Shown: positions 48,156 through 60,359, counted from the stretch's first letter. The stretch is 64,000 nt of DNA from Ulva prolifera (GCA_023078555.1 CM041197.1:9854552-9918551), one strand, 5' to 3'. Notes: generated from the letters alone by a model not told the origin. Translations and numbers: made by a program.

Positions 48156-48727
48156 CAGGGCTCTACATCCCGATCGGTTTCCCGACAAAAAAATGAAAAA
48201 GGGCAAAAAAACCGACGGTGAGCGAAGCGAGCCGTCGGTTTTCCCGGCAAGCCAGGGGGGTGCCGGCGGGCATGCCCGCCGGCTGCCAATGGTGCTTTTC
48301 GGGATCCCCGACAAACGCCGACAGCTTGTCGGGCCTGAAGGCACCGGATACATATTGCAATGAAAGAGTATTCACCAGTTTAGTCACAATAATGTTGCTT
48401 GCTGCTTGCGCATTGCGAAAATGACCTTGCATCCGTTCGGGTTCATTGGTCGACCGGTTCGGAATCCTTGACGCCAAGGATCGAAACTGCTGCATCAGCC
48501 GACCATGGCAGCAACGAAGCCAGCTGTTCGAAGAAATTGGCTGCAGAAAGCTAATACTAAATACTAATGCAAATCACCCGAAAATTGTTTTTGACACCCC
48601 CGACAGAACCTGAGGAGGTCGGCGGGCAACCCGACATCCAACAGGCTACTTGCCGGGGCCAGCCCGACCCAAAAAGGGGTATGGCGTCGGTTTTCCCGAC
48701 CAGGAAAAACCGGCCTGTAGAGCCCTG
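48156..48727. mobile_element. hAT-type nonautonomous element, copy 2
   Basis: Perfect 12-bp terminal inverted repeats CAGGGCTCTACA (48156-48167) and TGTAGAGCCCTG (48716-48727). Perfect 8-bp target duplication TCTGCGAC at 48148-48155 and 48728-48735. 572 bases, no transposase frame. The interior has an 11-bp perfect hairpin AAAACCGACGG/CCGTCGGTTTT around GAGCGAAGCGAG, and a perfect 22-base palindrome at 48262-48283 centred on GGGCATGCCC. Confidence 0.92.
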
Positions 48728-48735
48728 TCTGCGAC

Positions 48736-50278
48736 GGCTCTGGTGCGAATTATCACATACAGACCGGCTGCGCGTTGTGACGAGAAACAGCTGTGCACAT
48801 CTTGACGTTCCGAGGAACAATGCGTCACCACCGACAATCGACCACGCACGTGCGCGCACTCGGCCAACCTCGCGAGGCGCCTCGGGCGATTGTGTCCCCG
48901 CGCGGCCGCGGGTGCACCATGCCGCGCGCCACACCGTCGGTGGTCGCGACCATTACCGATGTCGCGACGTGTCGGACGCAGCGCGGGTATTTGTATACAA
49001 TTGTGACCACTTCGCTTCGGTTCAGTCGAACAGGCTCAACCAGCTCGAATTTGATGAGCATGAGCTATAGCGAATGCATTCGAGCATTGAATCCGAGCGC
49101 TAGTGCTACCTCGAGATAACGAGGCTATTTCTGGATTGTGCACACGGCACATGGGGCCCATGGGATCCGTCACACAACGTTAACGCTGGCTCGAGGATGT
49201 TCCGATGGTACCACGTGCTGGGGTATCGTGACAGGCACCCACAGCACATTTTCTGCCCAGCGAACAAGCCTGCTGTAACCTTCCATGGCGTACAGCTACT
49301 GTGAGATCGGGACCTGTGCACGTGTGCAGGCCCTGCTGACCAGCTAGCTTGCACGAGTACTGCCTGATGCCCGCGGTCCATTTGACCGATCCCCTGGGTC
49401 AATCAAGCTGGGCCTCCTGACACACGATGAACGTTCAAAGCATGTGCAGTCATGTCTCGACTGCTCGTGCACGCTAACTTGCTTGCTGAGCTCAGCTAAG
49501 CATCGCCCATGTCAGCGCACAGCCCGATCTATGGCCGGACACGTCCAGTCCAGAATCGACCGGACACCGACAAAGGCTTGGCCATCTGAAGTCACTTCTT
49601 CGGAAGTTCGCATAGGCTGCGTGCAGAGGTGAGGTTGTCCTGTTGCCTTGCCTGTCCAGCCCGCCCGTGACGTCGAAGTTGGCGACATCCCAACTCAATA
49701 CCTGCACACCGGGTACCCCAGCATGATGTAGCACGAGGACTATGCATATGAATGGTGTTGGGTGTGCCCCCTATGACTGATAGGCAGGCATCCTTGATGT
49801 AGTAACACGCACACATGCTCCAGCACGACCTCTAGAAAGTGTTGGCCAATCTCCAATCACCTGCTGGATTCCAAAGCATGCCGCTGCCTTCTATTCCTGA
49901 CATCATGTATGCTCAAAAGTCAAGAACACAGAGGCTTGAAAGCCCTGCATATCCGCTTCCCTGCATGCCAGACCTGCCGCGCACAGTGTTGACACCATGG
50001 TTGCACCAGGCCTTGACCGTTCACAAAGTGCAAAGACCTCCGCATGTCATTCAAGATGCCAACCTCTGTATCTCACGGCTGCTCATGATGCTATGAAATT
50101 GTGCCATGGGTCAGCTTTGTCAGAAGGACAATTGCAAGGAGGCAGGTAGCAGCACGTGGTACCTGTACAGGGCCACAGGAACATCGCAGAACATCCAAAC
50201 AACAGCAACAGCACCGCATCACGTACGATCAATGGCAAGAATAAGGATCGCAGGGCATGTGTTGTGCAGCATCCGCGT
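48736..50278. other. Intergenic, upstream of the sulfotransferase
   Basis: No supportable gene. A plus-strand frame ending near 49068 (VFVYNCDHFASVQSNRLNQL) is open but lacks family match or splice support. The last few hundred bases must contain the sulfotransferase promoter; no TATA box is obvious. Confidence 0.4.
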
Positions 50279-53200
50279 ATGGCTGAGAGCTCGTGGCGAA
50301 CAGGATCCTGTCGACATCAGTGGAGTGTGTTGCAACTCAACCACGACGCAAGCCTGCCACGCTCCAGTGACCCAAGGGAGCCAGTGCAGGTCCCAGCTCA
50401 TCACGTATGGCTGCACTGGTCGGTATGCGGTGCACTGGGTTTGGCCGCATGCACGCTGCTAGCGCTAGGCTTGAGTGCCAGCGCTGTCGCACCGGGGAGG
50501 GCTGGTGTACTCACAAGCTGGTCTACTGACAGGTTCATTCCTTCGACAGGATGTGGCAGGGACAAGACCGTCACTCAGAGCACGCGGTTTGAGACTGGGG
50601 ACGTGAAGGTTGTCAATGGTCCTCACGTTCCTTGTGCTGCCTGCTTACTTGTTACGAGCTCATGGATGCCTGTGTCAGTCCTGCAGCAGAGGCTGCAGTG
50701 GTTGTCAGAGTGACCGTGGACAAGGCTGTGCAACAGTGATAGACAACACCAAAGAATACAATGATGATATTGATCACAATTATCAAACATAACGATTTGT
50801 GGCCGTGGTGTGCTTGCTGACCTGTGCCAGTGAGCACCACCACTGCCTGCTTGCGAGCACAACAGCAAAAGGTTTGTGTACCGGCAACAGTGCACCGGGT
50901 TTGCAGACGCTGGACGACTTTCTGACGCTCGGGAGGCTCCCTCGCACGCTGCTGACACATGCCGACCTCGACCTGTGCCCGAACATCACAGAGCCTGCAA
51001 GTGAGGACCTGCTCCGAATCCCGAAGGAGGTCAAGATGCTGATGCTCATCGGTGTGCCCTCAGCCACCCCAGTGCACCCACGGGCCTGCCTCAGCAAGTC
51101 TTCAAGTCACGGTCCGCAGAGGCCTTGCTGGTGGGGCTGTTGCCGGTAGCAGCGCTGCTTGTGTCCGCACCGAGTGTCCCTCAGCCACCCCAGTGCTGGT
51201 GGGGTTGTTGCCGGCAGCAGTGCTGCTTGTGTCGACACCTTGTGGCTGCACCGAGAGGCTGCACTGCCGCGGCTTGCCGACGGTGAGGCCTCCGTTGAGA
51301 TCTGTTTCATACTGAGGCTTGCACAAACAGCCACATCGCCTCTGCTCGGTAGACCGCCATCCCCGCAGCCCGCTCTAGTCAGGCACACAGACCAAGCCGC
51401 TTAGGGATTTGGCGTGCTGCGATTCATTGGTCCCTAAAATTTTTTGAGTAATGTGATAGCCTTGTCTTTGAACCGGGCATCCGCAGCTCCCGCGGTGGCC
51501 TGCGCTTACAGCAACGCAACCAGTCGTATCTCATGAGATAGGGCGCTTGCAGCATGCTTGCTACAGCATGTGATGTCTCATCATTGAACAGACGGCACCC
51601 CCCCAAACAAAAGACAACACCCACGTTCACCGCAGGCACTCAGAAGACGGGCTCGACGTGGCTCTTCCAGGCCCTCCTCAAGAACGACCAGTTTGTGCCG
51701 ACACTGCGGCGGCTGGGGTATACATCCACCCCCCTCTGCTTGTGATTCACCCCCCTTGCCCCCGCATGTGAGAGCCACTTGAGAATGCAGTTTCGAAAAA
51801 ACTGACGATCGCAAAGGTCTCAACGAAACTTGCCCCAGTGTGTGCCCCCTCTGGGCCAGAGTCTAGACCGAGTTGCCGCACCGTGTGAATGTGGATGTTC
51901 AAGCCTCAACATCCCTGTGGATGTGGCTGTGTAATCTTGCAGGTGCGGATGCATAGTTTGTGCTTGAGGAACTCATATCTCCCGTGCATAGGTTGGCTTC
52001 ACAGCAGTTGTTTTCAAGTGCGTGCTGATCATCACACCTCGGCCAGCTGCCAGCTTGTTTGTCAGATTCATAGCAGCGCTTCAGTCTTAGCTGTCAGGTA
52101 GCCTATGCGTCGGCAACGCTCTACAAGTGGGCTGATGCGGGCGACCGATGCTCACCTCGTGGACTCACAGCCGCTCGTATGTATACTATACTGTAGTGCT
52201 AGCATTATTGGGCACGCTTACACGCTGCCGCATTGCTGATGTGGCGTACGAACCCGCGCCTTCCAACCCCTCCCCCCCCCCTCACAACGCTCGCTTCTCT
52301 GCAGCGAGACACGAGAACTGAACTTGACGAAACTCGGCCAGAACCTGTTGGCCAAGGAGCCGCAGTACTTCAACCGCTGGCCGCTGCCTCCAGTGCAGGC
52401 ATACCTGCATGCATGGCCGCCGGACATCATCGGAAGGATGCTTTCCGGCGACGCGGGCGCGAAGGTGCTGCTGGACGCGAGCCCGCAGTACCTCATGAAC
52501 GCGCTCGCGCCCGCGCGCATCCGCTCAGTCGCGCCGCACGCGAAATTCATCATGATTGTGCGGGTGTGCCCACCTGCGCTCCCGCAAGTGCTCGCGAAGA
52601 TCAGGCAGTCTTACGCTGTCACCCATGGGCCACTGGCCACTGATCGATCTCTCATGCGCGGCCCAACCGCAGGCCCGGGTCTGCATACACATAACATGTT
52701 GCTAGGCAGAAGCTGTGCAGGATGCGTCCAGCATCCCTGGCGCAGCTGCGCCCTGTGTGCCTGTGACCCGCTGTCTTTGTGTTTATATGCATGGTCACAT
52801 TGCCACATGCATGGGGATGTAGACCTCTCCAGCATCAGTGAGTGTGAGTGTGTTTGCTGCGCCCCTGGCGCCGGGCACACAGGGAGCTGCACATACCAGC
52901 AGCTCCCTGGCAGGCAGACGGGGGTGCGCCTGTGCCTTTCGGCTCGTTGGGATGCCAGGTGACGTTGTTATGTAGTCAGCGAAAGAGCCGCTGAGCCCGG
53001 GGCAAGTGCCACTGCCAGAGCAGGCGCATCGCGGCGCGGTGCACGGCTGCTGAGGCCATCCAGTGATGAGAGCCCCCTCATGTGACCTCTGTGTACTCAT
53101 GAGTCCTTGCACGCCGCACCATGCACGGATCCAGTGGTCTGTTGATTGATGGTTACTTTGTGTCCACAGCTGCCTCATCGCCAAAGCGCTGCAGATCTTG

Positions 53201-55062
53201 GGATCCCTTCAAACTGGAGTCGAGCCTTCGATGTAATCACATGCCTGATGCTGACAGATTGCGTGTCAGAGTGCTACCAAACAGGAATTCCTTCTGTGAT
53301 TTTGCGACAGTACAAGACGCGGCCGTTTGTGAATTCAGGACGGGCCGATGCGAACGCTGTCAGACTACAACATGATGGCTCGCGTGGACTGCGTGAACAA
53401 CCCCTCACGCCTCTGCCCGCTGCCGACCTTCCTGGAGCAGGTGCAATACGAGCTGCATGATCCGAAGTGGCGGCCGGAGTGCTACTTCAACTCCACGGTG
53501 CGGCCACACCTGCCTCAACTCGCTCATGCATACACAGTCACCTTGCCCCACCCCCCATCTGCAGCGCCCACGGCACCCTTTCATTGTTTTTGGTTGCGGA
53601 GGGTGCAAAGCATGGCATCATGTCAGTGATGCTGCGATGTTTGCATGCCCGCGCAGCGGCCGTGCTGCGCTGCCGCGCCGCCATGGCATAGCACGGAACC
53701 CGCCGCGCGCAGGCGCAGCACGACAAAGTTGCAGCATATGCATGCTTTCAGGGTCAGGGCTTTGGAAGAAATTTTTGTAAGTTGAGTTTGTCATGAAACG
53801 TGTAGGGCAATTCCCACTAGGAAGCATGTACCTCGAGGTGTCTGGTTGCTCGCCGCGCCGCCCTGGACACAAAGCCTCCGCCCTGAACAATCGAATGAAA
53901 AGTGCCATGCCTCCTAAGAGCATCTGTTCAGGGCGGGCACAAGCGCACGTCGCTCATTGACAAGGGCAGCATAAGGGCCTGAGTACAGGTGTGCGAACGG
54001 GAGCGGCCTTGCAGGGTTCATCGGCGACGTGGTGGGACTGCCACCGCTGCCACTTCGGTTACATCAACCGCACGTCGGCGGCGGCGGAGTGCGAGCGCGC
54101 CGGCGCCGTCGGCCCGCCCGAGTTCGGCAGCTGCGCCGAGCCGGCCCACCGCTTCCTCGACCACGGCCTGTACGCCGCGCAGCTCGCCTGGTGGCTCCGC
54201 TTCTTTCCCCCCGAGCAGTTCCGCGTCATCTCGTCCGGGCGGCTGCGCGACCCGGAGGCGCGGGTGCAGGTGCGTGCTGCGCGCTCTGCCTGCTGTGCGT
54301 GCGCTTTGCGTCGCTGCGTTGTGATCGGCTGCGTTGACGCCGGTAGGGGCGTGGTTCTGCTGTGCAGTCGCGGCTGCGGGTTGGGGATGGGTCGTGCGTG
54401 TGGTCGGGTCGGTGATGCGGCGGACGCGCCTGACAGATGTGCTGTGCTTTCACGTGGGACGTGGACTGCCTTGACGGACGAGGCTGCGTTACTGAGACAC
54501 GAGGTGAGTGTGCTCGACGCCTCGCTCTGCCAGGCCTGCTGAGCTATCAGACCTGATCTCATGTGGGAGATTTGAGGAGCTTGCTGTGGTGTGCCGAGCC
54601 GCATGAAGCCTTGGACATCATCGCCGTGGTGCCTGTTGAGGGCGTGCTATAGGGTGCTGTGCTTGGAGTCAGCCGCAGTCTCTGGGGCCTGCATCCGAAA
54701 GCCCCTCGTCTTGTCCCTCGCTACTCCACGGATCCCATGGCCGAATTCGCAAGCACACCGAGCCGTGGCAGGGTTCCGTATCTCGTAGATGAGGTGGTGT
54801 ATGAGTGCGTGCACGTGTGGCTGAGGCGCAGGTGCTGAACGACATCCTCGCGTTTGCGGGGGTGTCGCTGGAGGCAGAGTTCACGGCGGCCATGCTCGCC
54901 GACGTCAAGGGCTTCACCGCCGCAGGCCACGAGCACACCGCGGGGGAGTGGGAGGCCCTCGCGCAGCTGCGGGAGTTCTTCCGCAAGCCGCAGCAGGACC
55001 TGAAGCGCCTCGTAGACACCTTCTGGCCGGACAGCGGCTTTGACATCGACTACGAGAGCTGA
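50279..55062 (+). CDS. Golgi-type (carbohydrate) sulfotransferase
   Basis: Transfers sulfate from PAPS, probably to a sugar or glycan in the Golgi lumen; acceptor unknown. Seven exons: 50279-50504, 50866-51051, 51636-51717, 52305-52563, 53339-53497, 54015-54269, 54832-55062; phases match to 465 aa. MAESSWRTGS leads to a signal anchor at about 43-70. The 5'-phosphosulfate loop is MLIGTQKTGSTWLFQALL (about 135-152). The family block LLDASPQYLMNALAPARIR and the 3'-phosphate site FIMIVRDGPMRTLSDY follow. A Cys-containing segment (DCHRCHFGYINR) and LYAAQLAWWLRFFPPEQF precede the C-terminal FAGV and FWPDSGFDIDY. The start is the first in-frame ATG before the anchor. The 5' edge of exon 2 is least certain, chosen because it alone fits phase. 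Confidence 0.9.
51061..51240. repeat. Imperfect ~68-bp direct repeat in sulfotransferase intron 2
   Basis: GCTGGTGGGG(C/T)TGTTGCCGG plus downstream AGCAG(C/T)GCTGCTTGTGTC occurs at 51127 and 51195. CAGCCACCCCAGTGC precedes the second unit and also occurs at 51061. Intronic, noncoding. Confidence 0.7.
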
Positions 55063-55148
55063 GCCGCAGCGCAGGCGGCAGCGGCATGCATGAGTGTTGC
55101 GGCACGCATGAGCGTTGTCGCATGCGTAGGTCATTGTGGAGGGACACG

Positions 55149-55165
55149 TGTAAACTACTGTGTAA
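55149..55165 (+). terminator. TGTAA polyadenylation signals after the sulfotransferase
   Basis: Two TGTAAAC strings (TGTAA at 55149-55153 and 55161-55165) lie 87-99 bases beyond the TGA stop. TGTAA is the usual green-algal polyadenylation signal. Direct match; use inferred. Confidence 0.55.
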
Positions 55166-55874
55166 ACCATGGACAACTTGCTCATTGGAGCTGAGGTCTA
55201 GTCCTGCTCTTGTCATCATCCATGGCCAGCAGATCTGACCGCCTGTGGTGACACATCAAGCCCAGTCCGGCGAGTGCACTGACAGGCCGACGGATACGGA
55301 GCCAACAGCTCTTCCAGGTGTACATCCGTAGATGTTCATACTATCAGCAGCCAATCAGGCCTACATGCTTAGCATGTGTGAAAATAATGCAGGAATAATG
55401 CTCTGCTTTGTGGAGTGGGTCTGGTGAACCAGTGGTGACTGTTCAGATTCACTGTGCTGTGGTCTGGTGATGCTTCATGTTTGCCGCTGGTGGTCTCAGT
55501 CGCATCAACCCTTTCAACGACGGCATGTGTGGTGCTGTGTCTGAATTGCACATGCCTGAATTGCCCATTGTCGCTGCCAGTGCTGAAGCTGCAAGCCCTA
55601 CCTGCCACGCCATGTCGGAGTGGGCGGCACAGTATTCGAATGATCAGGCAGCAAGAGCCTTTGGTGCAGCCAAGTTGTTGTTCTGATCATCTACAGCACG
55701 GATAACAGACGGTATGAAAGCTACCCCCTCCGTTTCAGGAGGTCGTGAGTTCGAGTCTGTGCGCCTTGGGGAATCGAAACGGCCGTACGTGGCCACCTCG
55801 CTTAGCACAGGAGGAGGCCCTGTGAGTTGCGTACGGTCGTCTGAGGGGGGTTTCCAGGTTGTTTACCCCTTCGG

Positions 55875-55950
55875 CATATGTGGTCCTGTTAACTCGGAGT
55901 TGTCAATGCCCAATAGGATGCGGCTCCGTAAATTCAGATTTTCTTTACAG
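55875..55950 (+). repeat. Dispersed ~75-bp repeat, copy 4
   Basis: CATATGTGGTCCTGTTAACT at the left, GATGCGGCTCCGTAAATTCA in the middle and TTTCTTTACAG at the right. Same order and spacing as copy 1. Confidence 0.75.
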
Positions 55951-56661
55951 AGGACTCTAGGCATGCACGTGACACATCAGCAGGTGCAACGACTGCTATC
56001 ACTTGCTTTTTGTGGTTGAGGGGTCGCAGTGCGTAAACGGTGCTTCCGTTGTCACAGCTGTGATGTTCATGGCCTTCCCGAGGGGCTCCACAGGCTCCAC
56101 AGGCTCTACAGGCGGAGGGTGGCGAGTGGGATGGTAGATGGAGCCTCCTGCAATACTGAGGACATTGCGCAAACACATGGTGGCGGCTGCTGCGCTGGGC
56201 ACTGTTGTACGGCATTCCAGAGATGGCTCTGCATATTATCGAGGTGCAGTCCCTGGCAAGCAGCTATAGATACTCAGGATTGACGGTGACGCTGAGTGGA
56301 TGGCCTGAGACCACAGATCGGAGGATCGCTGGGCACCACTAGACATTGCAATGTTGCTGAAACGGTCCAGAGTATGCAACATGTCAATGAACTTACGCTG
56401 CAGGTCGGTTGCTGAAGCGCAGCTCAGTCCATGGATGGGCTTCTGTCAAATTTGTGTCGGCTACATCACCGGCTGCCCAGGCGAATTGAAGTCGACGTAT
56501 AACAAATACACGGAGCCTGAATACGTCTTCGCTTGGAGAGTACTTACCCAGCAGCCGTTGGAGCAAGCGTGCCGAAACAGGCACGTACACACATCTCAGT
56601 GCAGCAGGTGCGGTGTAGAATGTACGCGGCAGGGCTTATTATTGTGCAAGCGGAGAGTTTA

Positions 56662-57853
56662 GCTGCTGTTGTAATTCTGGGCATGCGCTCGAGCTGCATG
56701 CGGTTTGGCAAATTGGACGCTGCCTTTGACGGTGGCCACCGTGGAACTGTCACTGTAGATGCACAGCAGCGTGCTGGTGTCATCTCCAGGCGACGGACTA
56801 CTGCCATGTCGAGCACGACAGATATTCTTATTTCATGCGGCACCCCGCGACTTGCCTGCTGCCAGCGCCCTCGATCGCAGTTGTCAGCATGCGAGGCTGT
56901 GGACCAGCCTCGTACAAAACACTGTTAACTGGTCCAGCCCATAAAAAGTGCTTCTACACGAAGCTCCGTACATTACCATATAGCAACACAGTAGGAGAAG
57001 CAGGTAGCGCCGCAGGAACCGCCCCGGAACGCAACACCACCACGCCACACCACGATGATGTACGTCACCAGGACAGAGACGCTGGCTGCACCATGTGTGA
57101 ATTGGTGTGTCACATTGTCTTCGCACGGCGTCGCGCGTCGCGACTTGTCGCTGGCACCTCATAATGCTCAGCGCGTTCACGAACTCAACCAAGTCAGGCA
57201 CTTCGTGTTCAACCTCCGCGTGAGCTGCCTTGCGTTTGCGTGAGCTCAAGAAACGCTGCTCCGTAACCGATCCAGGTGCATGGGTGGGACAGAAAGGCTT
57301 CTTGCGGAGGCCCCGAGCGGGCCATTTGCCGATCGACCAAAGTGATTCCAAGCTCGCCGTCGTCTTCGGTGCCACACAGTACCTCTGCACAGCCGGTGTG
57401 CGCTTCGTGCGGCTTGCTGCGTGGTGTGCGTTTCCCCTGCTTCTTGCTTGCGGTGCTACCTGCCTCGCTTGCTTTGTCCTTGTAACACACACAGTACCTC
57501 TGCACAGCCGTGAGCACTGCAGCGTGCTGGGCGCAAAGGCGCATTGAACTTGATGAAGTCCAAGATCAGGATCAGGATCTGCTACAAGGTCGTGCAATCT
57601 GTCGTGCATACGCGTGATTTCTGACACACCAGGGCCACGTCCGAATGAGCTCCTGCGCGGGTACTTGGTTATCCCGCCGCATGCAAGTGCCGGCCACCAA
57701 GTGCTCAGTGGCGCGCCAAACTCGCTCGCCCGGCGATTATTGTACCCCGCCCGGTGTGCCCTCGCCACCAGCGCTGGCGTTGGATCTCGACGGAAGTGAG
57801 CACCACGAGCAGCAAAGCAGCAGCAGAAACACGGAAACGCCTTTAGCTGCCAT
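56662..57853 (-). CDS. Possible secreted-protein gene, structure unresolved
   Basis: ATG at 57853 opens a textbook signal peptide (MAAKGVSVFLLLLCCSWCSL, then PSRSNASAGGEGTPGG) ending at a GGG|GTACAA donor. Downstream on the same strand a phase-0 acceptor CTGTGCAG opens RYCVCYKDKASEAGSTASKK... A final frame reading DDTSTLLCIYSDSSTVATVK and VQFAKPHAARAHAQ stops near 56662. The intermediate joins are not resolved, so only the first exon has real support. Cys-rich; no family recognised. Confidence 0.28.
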
Positions 57854-60359
57854 ATGATGGCGCGGCGATGTGGTTGCACACGAAGTTCGTGCAGATACCA
57901 TGGTGCTTCCGACTAGAAGTGCGTTGCCGGACCTGTCCACCGAGATAGACATTCGAGACTTGCGTCTCGAAACGCAGGACTTCAACGATAACATGATATA
58001 TGCAAGGACAGGGTGGCCTCTTCATAGGCGCAATGGTGCTGTTGCTGCGTGTCTTCGCTGTGAGGATGTCAATATCAACCGAGAGTTCGATGCACGTTGA
58101 TGAACACCGGAGAAAGTGTAGAGTCAGCATAGCCAAGCATATGGCAGTGAGTAAAGAAAAGCAGAATGCCGTGTTGGCAAGGGCACACGCTGGTACATTG
58201 CCTTGCGCAATCACCTTTCAGTCCATTGTGGGCCATTAGTCTTCTACATTAGCCGATGAGCGACATGACGAAATGGGCAATGTAGTGTTGTTGTTAATGA
58301 ATGGCATATAGATGCATTGCCGCTCGCACAATGCTTCGACAGTGCTGGCATAATTGTTGATGCCATGCCATTCGCGAGTGCTCAGCAACACCCATACATA
58401 TCTCTGCCTGAATTGATATGACTAGTGCGCCACTTGTATGCCACTTCTGATGCTCTTCACTGATGTCGACTAATACGATTGTTGTCAGATTAAATTGCAG
58501 TTGTGTTGTAGTCATGTCACACCAGCCAACGTACATCGTATGTACCTGATTGCCAAGAGATATTAGTATTTCATGATGCCGTTGAGCTAAGGTACGACGG
58601 ATTGACAAGCCAAAATGCCGGTCACAAGCCTTCCATAGCCACAAGAGCAGCAATTCGATGTGTCTTTCAGCCACAGACGCAGCGCAAGTTCAATATGTGA
58701 TAGATACAGGTTTTCCCATTCATCTGCTGCTATTACGCTGCTCGCGATGCTCAGCTCCCTCGAGATCCCACGCTAGTGCGGGTGGTGAAGGCTAGCCGGA
58801 CGAGGTACAATAGGCATCTGGCCTTCATGGTACCAGCTCTGGCATGTGGCACAAGTGTCCCTGGGCTTGTGCATGTGAGCTGTTACAAGAACGATTCAGC
58901 CGCTCAGCTTACCAGTTAGTGGGTGGCTGGGGGGCCCCTCTCAGCCACCCACTACCTGGCCTTTGACAGGAGCAGGCAGAAATAAGTTCATCGACAAGCC
59001 GCCGCGTTGAGGACATAGTGTGGTAGCAGAACGCATGCTGCAGCGGTGCTACCCGTGGTTGCATACCAGGCGGGAGCTTCCCGGCACTGTGAGAGTAGAT
59101 TTACGTACCTGATTTCGGGCCGAGGGCTCTTGTAGCAGGGCCCAATGTACACATGCAAAGTTTGAGGGCAGTCTTTCCAGTAATCTGCCATCAACCGTAA
59201 GATGAAGCATACTGTTTGTGAACTCCTCTCACCCTGTGACCAGAACTCTGATTGACAGGTCCTGTCCACCCTGCATTGAGCGTATGCGACACTGGCAGAC
59301 TGTGGCGCTCTGTGTACATGAAACAATCGCAAGCACCAACAACAAGAAGTAACTGCAACATGCACTGGCAACCAACCACAAGCAAGGCATAGCCGCTCCA
59401 CCAACCAGGGCAGCCAAGCCGCCAATTATCTCTCAAGTCACCCACACACTGACACACCAGAACAGTGTGCATCTCCGCAAGGGCAAAGCTCCTCGCCATG
59501 CCTTCTCAATATCCCTGCCGAAACACCTGCTAGACCAAGTACAGCAACAGTCTCGCCATGCGCACGTCTCCTGCTGCGAGAATGCACAGCACTCACAGCA
59601 CATGCACCACAGCCACCCTCTCGACATCACCCCTGCATCCCCGCTCTTGCACGCAGGCACTGCCCAGTAGTGTGGGGCTCTCAGGCCACATTCCCCGCAC
59701 TGGTGAGTGCGTCAAAAACCTCGGACCGCCATCACGATCCTGCTCGCCAAAGCTCCAGCAGAGGCCCACCTGCCATATCACTATGCCAGGTGACCATACA
59801 CTGCCTGGCACAGCCGACAGTCCATTTCCGCAACCCTGGCGTTGCGTACCAGGCCTAGCTAACGCCTTCCGACGCACCCAGACACCAGCCGCATCGAACT
59901 GCACCACGGGGCCTCGCCACGGCCGCGAGCTGACCACACGATACCACCCATCCCCACAGTGCGGCACCAACTGCAGGCAACGCCGCTGTGCCCAGACCAG
60001 CGCCACCAAACCCGAGCACCCACAGCGCCCAGGTCGCGCCGGGGTACAGCAGACATACATACTCAACTCCGCCAGGAAACCCCCACCCTTCATTTACGTC
60101 ACATGTGCTTAAGCACCATTTGCCGCTTTGCGACACATGTACCCAGACACCACACGCCAACCTCGCCGCTCGCGAACGCACCCCACCAGGGCAGCAGACA
60201 ACATGTCCATGCGCAGCACACCCCCCCGTTTTGCCGGTGTTGGTGAGTTGTGCTGGGTCGGCGGTCGTGTTTTTGCGATGCTCTTCCCTTGGCGCTGCCC
60301 GTGATGTCGCCTCTGTTGTTGCGGACACACCCCGCTCCCCCGCGGCCGGCGCGTGGCAG

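Larger units (their letters stand above)
55166..60359. other. Mostly unassigned interval between sulfotransferase and NYC1
   Basis: Contains one ~75-bp repeat copy and a possible secreted-protein gene (both listed). A minus-strand frame ending at 57843 (from about 58214; ANTAFCFSLLTAICLAML, then RFETQVSNVYLGG before a GG|ACAG|GTCCGG donor-like site) looks partly coding. The 58.3-59.9 kb part is AT-richer with only short frames. The part next to 60360 should include the NYC1 3' UTR. Confidence 0.35.

Noticed and set aside
48212-48240. Rho-independent-terminator-like hairpin with trailing T run
   Set aside because: Lies inside a hAT-type element of a nuclear eukaryotic sequence; bacterial termination has no place here.
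55725-55765. tRNA-like anticodon hairpin CCTCCGTTTCAGGAGG followed by GAGTTCGAGTC
   Set aside because: T-loop-like sequence is present but the T stem and D arm do not pair; not a functional tRNA.
56884-57879. 331-codon minus-strand open frame
   Set aside because: Begins GTG, overlaps the signal-peptide exon in another frame and reads through likely introns; not a single-exon gene.
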